DNA of 64,000 nucleotides from Rubrivivax sp. (lineage in GTDB: Bacteria > Pseudomonadota > Gammaproteobacteria > Burkholderiales > Burkholderiaceae_C): positions 310,001-374,000 of the forward strand of contig JAIXSE010000016.1 in NCBI GenBank assembly GCA_027484825.1. The letters are read 5' to 3'. How positions within the stretch are numbered: position 1 is the stretch's first letter; each line of letters starts with the position of its first letter. Made by a program: the position numbers and the translations under genes. This document shows positions 62,606 through 64,000 of the stretch, in pieces. The notes under the pieces were generated by a model. The model did not search any database and had not been told where the DNA came from. It saw only the letters and a program-made list of their open reading frames with translations.

Positions 62606-62737
62606 CGGTCACAGGGCCCGGGGCTGACGCCGGGCAAGGTCCGACGCATCCGTGACGTGAGGCGCCCCGGTGGCGTGCTATCGTGAACCCCAACACTTTC
62701 CTGGGTCACCGAGCAGCCTCTACGAGAGACCTTTGCC

Positions 62738-63520
62738 ATGAGCTACAGCATTGATCTGGAGGGCCGTGTGGCCCTCGTCACCGGCGCGTCCAGCGGGTTG
62801 GGCGCGCAATTCGCGAAGACCTTGTCCAAGGCGGGTGCCTGTGTGGTGCTGGCGGCCCGGCGGGTGGAACGGCTGAAGGCCCTGCGGGCCGAAATCGAGG
62901 CCGGTGGCGGAGACGCCCATGTGGTGAGCATGGACGTGACCGACATCGACAGCATCGCCGCCGCCGTGGCGCGGGCGGAAACCGAAGTCGGCACGCTGGA
63001 CATCCTGATCAACAACTCCGGCGTCAGCACCACCCAGCGCTTGACCGAGGTCACGCCGGACGACTACGACTACGTCATGGACACCAACGTCCGCGGCGCG
63101 TTCTTCGTGGCGCAGGAAGTTGGCAAGCGCATGCTGGCCCGGGCCCGCGGCGCGGCGCCGGGCACGTACACCGGCGGGCGTATCGTCAACATCGCGTCCA
63201 TGGCGGGCCTGCGGGTGCTGTCGCAGATCGGCGTGTACGCCATGAGCAAGGCGGCGGTCATCCACATGACCCGCGCCATGGCGCTGGAATGGGGCAAGTA
63301 CGACATCAATGTCAACGCCATCTGCCCCGGCTACATCGACACCGAAATCAACCATCACCACTGGCAGACCGATCAGGGCCGCAAGCTGGTGGAGCTGCTG
63401 CCCCGCAAGCGGGTCGGGCAGCCGCAGGACCTGGACACCACGCTGCTGATGCTCTGCGCCAAGGAGAGCCGTTTCATCAATGGGGCGGTCATCCAGGCGG
63501 ACGACGGATTTGGTGTCTGA
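62738..63520 (+). CDS. Short-chain dehydrogenase/reductase
   Basis: This 260-residue classical SDR has the cofactor motif TGASSGLG near residue 14, NNSG for the structural Asn region, a catalytic Ser in IASMAG, and YAMSK for the Tyr-x3-Lys pair. The Arg pair after the second strand (AARRVERL) suggests NADP(H). The C-terminus has [10 protein letters not shown]. Substrate is unknown. The YceH-like gene begins two bases after its stop, so the two are probably co-transcribed. Confidence 0.93.
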   Translation: MSYSIDLEGRVALVTGASSGLGAQFAKTLSKAGACVVLAARRVERLKALRAEIEAGGGDAHVVSMDVTDIDSIAAAVARAETEVGTLDILINNSGVSTTQRLTEVTPDDYDYVMDTNVRGAFFVAQEVGKRMLARARGAAPGTYTGGRIVNIASMAGLRVLSQIGVYAMSKAAVIHMTRAMALEWGKYDINVNAICPGYIDTEINHHHWQTDQGRKLVELLPRKRVGQPQDLDTTLLMLCAKESRFINGAVIQADDGFGV

Positions 63521-63522
63521 GC

Positions 63523-64000
63523 ATGGCCTTGCGTGAATTGAGCGCGCTGGAAGCGCGAGTGCTGGCGGTGCTGGTGGAGAAGGCCTTCACCGTTCCGGAC
63601 AGTTATCCGATGTCGCTGAACAGCCTGACCCTGGGCGTGAATCAGAAGACGGCGCGGGACCCGGTGATGAATGCGTCCGAAGCCGATGTGGCTGCGGCGC
63701 TGGATGAACTCAAGGCGATGAGCCTGGTCAACACCGTCAGCGGCAGCCGCGTGCTGCGGTTTGAACACAACATGAAGCGGGTGCTGGGCATTCCAGGGCA
63801 GGCCGAGGCCTTGCTGACGGTGCTGATGCTGCGCGGCCCGCAGACGGCTGCTGAGCTGCGGCTTAATGCCGAGCGCATTCACAAGTTTGCGGATGTGTCT
63901 TCCGTGGAAGGCTTCCTGGATGAGCTGGCGGCGCGGGAGCCCCCCATGGCGCGCAAGCTGCCGCGCGCGCCCGGGGCGCGGGAGCAACGCTGGGCGCATC
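63523..64000 (+). CDS. YceH-like protein (UPF0502/DUF480), 3' end outside window
   Basis: The frame is open from the ATG at 63523 to the window end, about 159 codons. The start [49 protein letters not shown] is the hallmark of the YceH family, which folds as two winged helices. The next part ([34 protein letters not shown]) is the second winged helix. Family function is unknown; a DNA-binding or regulatory role has been suggested from the fold. It is the partner of the SDR gene just upstream. Confidence 0.9.
   Translation, partial: MALRELSALEARVLAVLVEKAFTVPDSYPMSLNSLTLGVNQKTARDPVMNASEADVAAALDELKAMSLVNTVSGSRVLRFEHNMKRVLGIPGQAEALLTVLMLRGPQTAAELRLNAERIHKFADVSSVEGFLDELAAREPPMARKLPRAPGAREQRWAH

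Overview
The window is a gene-dense, high-GC stretch of a betaproteobacterial chromosome. The cysS / DNA glycosylase / accA / tilS / lysC / tRNA-Ser block and the lpxH-ppiB-ppiA block are typical of Burkholderiales. Together with efflux pumps, a secreted GH16 glucanase, KaiC-like signalling and a cyanide-insensitive type bd oxidase, they suggest a Roseateles/Mitsuaria/Rubrivivax-like free-living organism. That placement is inference; no rRNA is present.

Layout. 1-2.7 kb: a truncated MarR regulator, small unknown membrane proteins and a DEDD exonuclease. 2.9-10.2 kb: a secreted serine hydrolase, a two-gene quinol oxidase (cydAB/CIO type), and small metabolic or membrane genes (FG-GAP-like secreted protein, VOC, YnfA-like, EcsC). 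10.2-12.3 kb: an accessory island with a decayed IS5-type transposase abutting an unusual VQR-type protein that carries a predicted Cys/His domain. 12.5-16.7 kb: an ArsR plus double-AHSA1 operon, a J-domain membrane protein and a DUF2809 protein. 16.7-25 kb: an RND efflux operon (adaptor, pump, outer membrane channel, patatin lipoprotein) divergent from an AraC regulator. 25-31 kb: a GH16 glucanase with a LacI-type operator, a DUF7710 protein, a KaiC-like ATPase coupled to a hybrid histidine kinase, and a cold-shock protein. 31.4-34.2 kb: clpS-clpA. 34.2-38.1 kb: an AhpD-like protein divergent from an AraC regulator, and a large orphan protein with a TerD-like domain. 38.2-48.3 kb: core genes (mtfA, lpxH, ppiB, ppiA, TPR protein, cysS, glycosylase, accA, tilS, lysC, tRNA-Ser). 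48.5-51.1 kb: a PaiB-like protein and two tandem paralogs of unknown function. 51.1-60.2 kb: a seven-gene MacAB/TolC-type export operon ending in its own NtrC-type regulator and kinase. 60.3-64 kb: ETF-ubiquinone oxidoreductase, an OsmC protein, an SDR and a YceH-like gene cut by the window end.

The strongest system-level signal is the 51.1-60.2 kb locus. A consensus-perfect sigma-54 promoter (TGGCAC-N5-TTGC) precedes the export genes. Upstream lie six 10-bp-phased repeats, five of them carrying TGTCC, and a perfect 20-bp palindrome built on the same half-site. The operon encodes the sigma-54 activator and kinase that would be expected to use them. The locus therefore reads as a self-contained, signal-induced export system.

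A second theme is the number of short intergenic tandem arrays with unrelated units (7, 8, 10, 10, 12, 14 and 15 bp), several placed exactly at operon boundaries.
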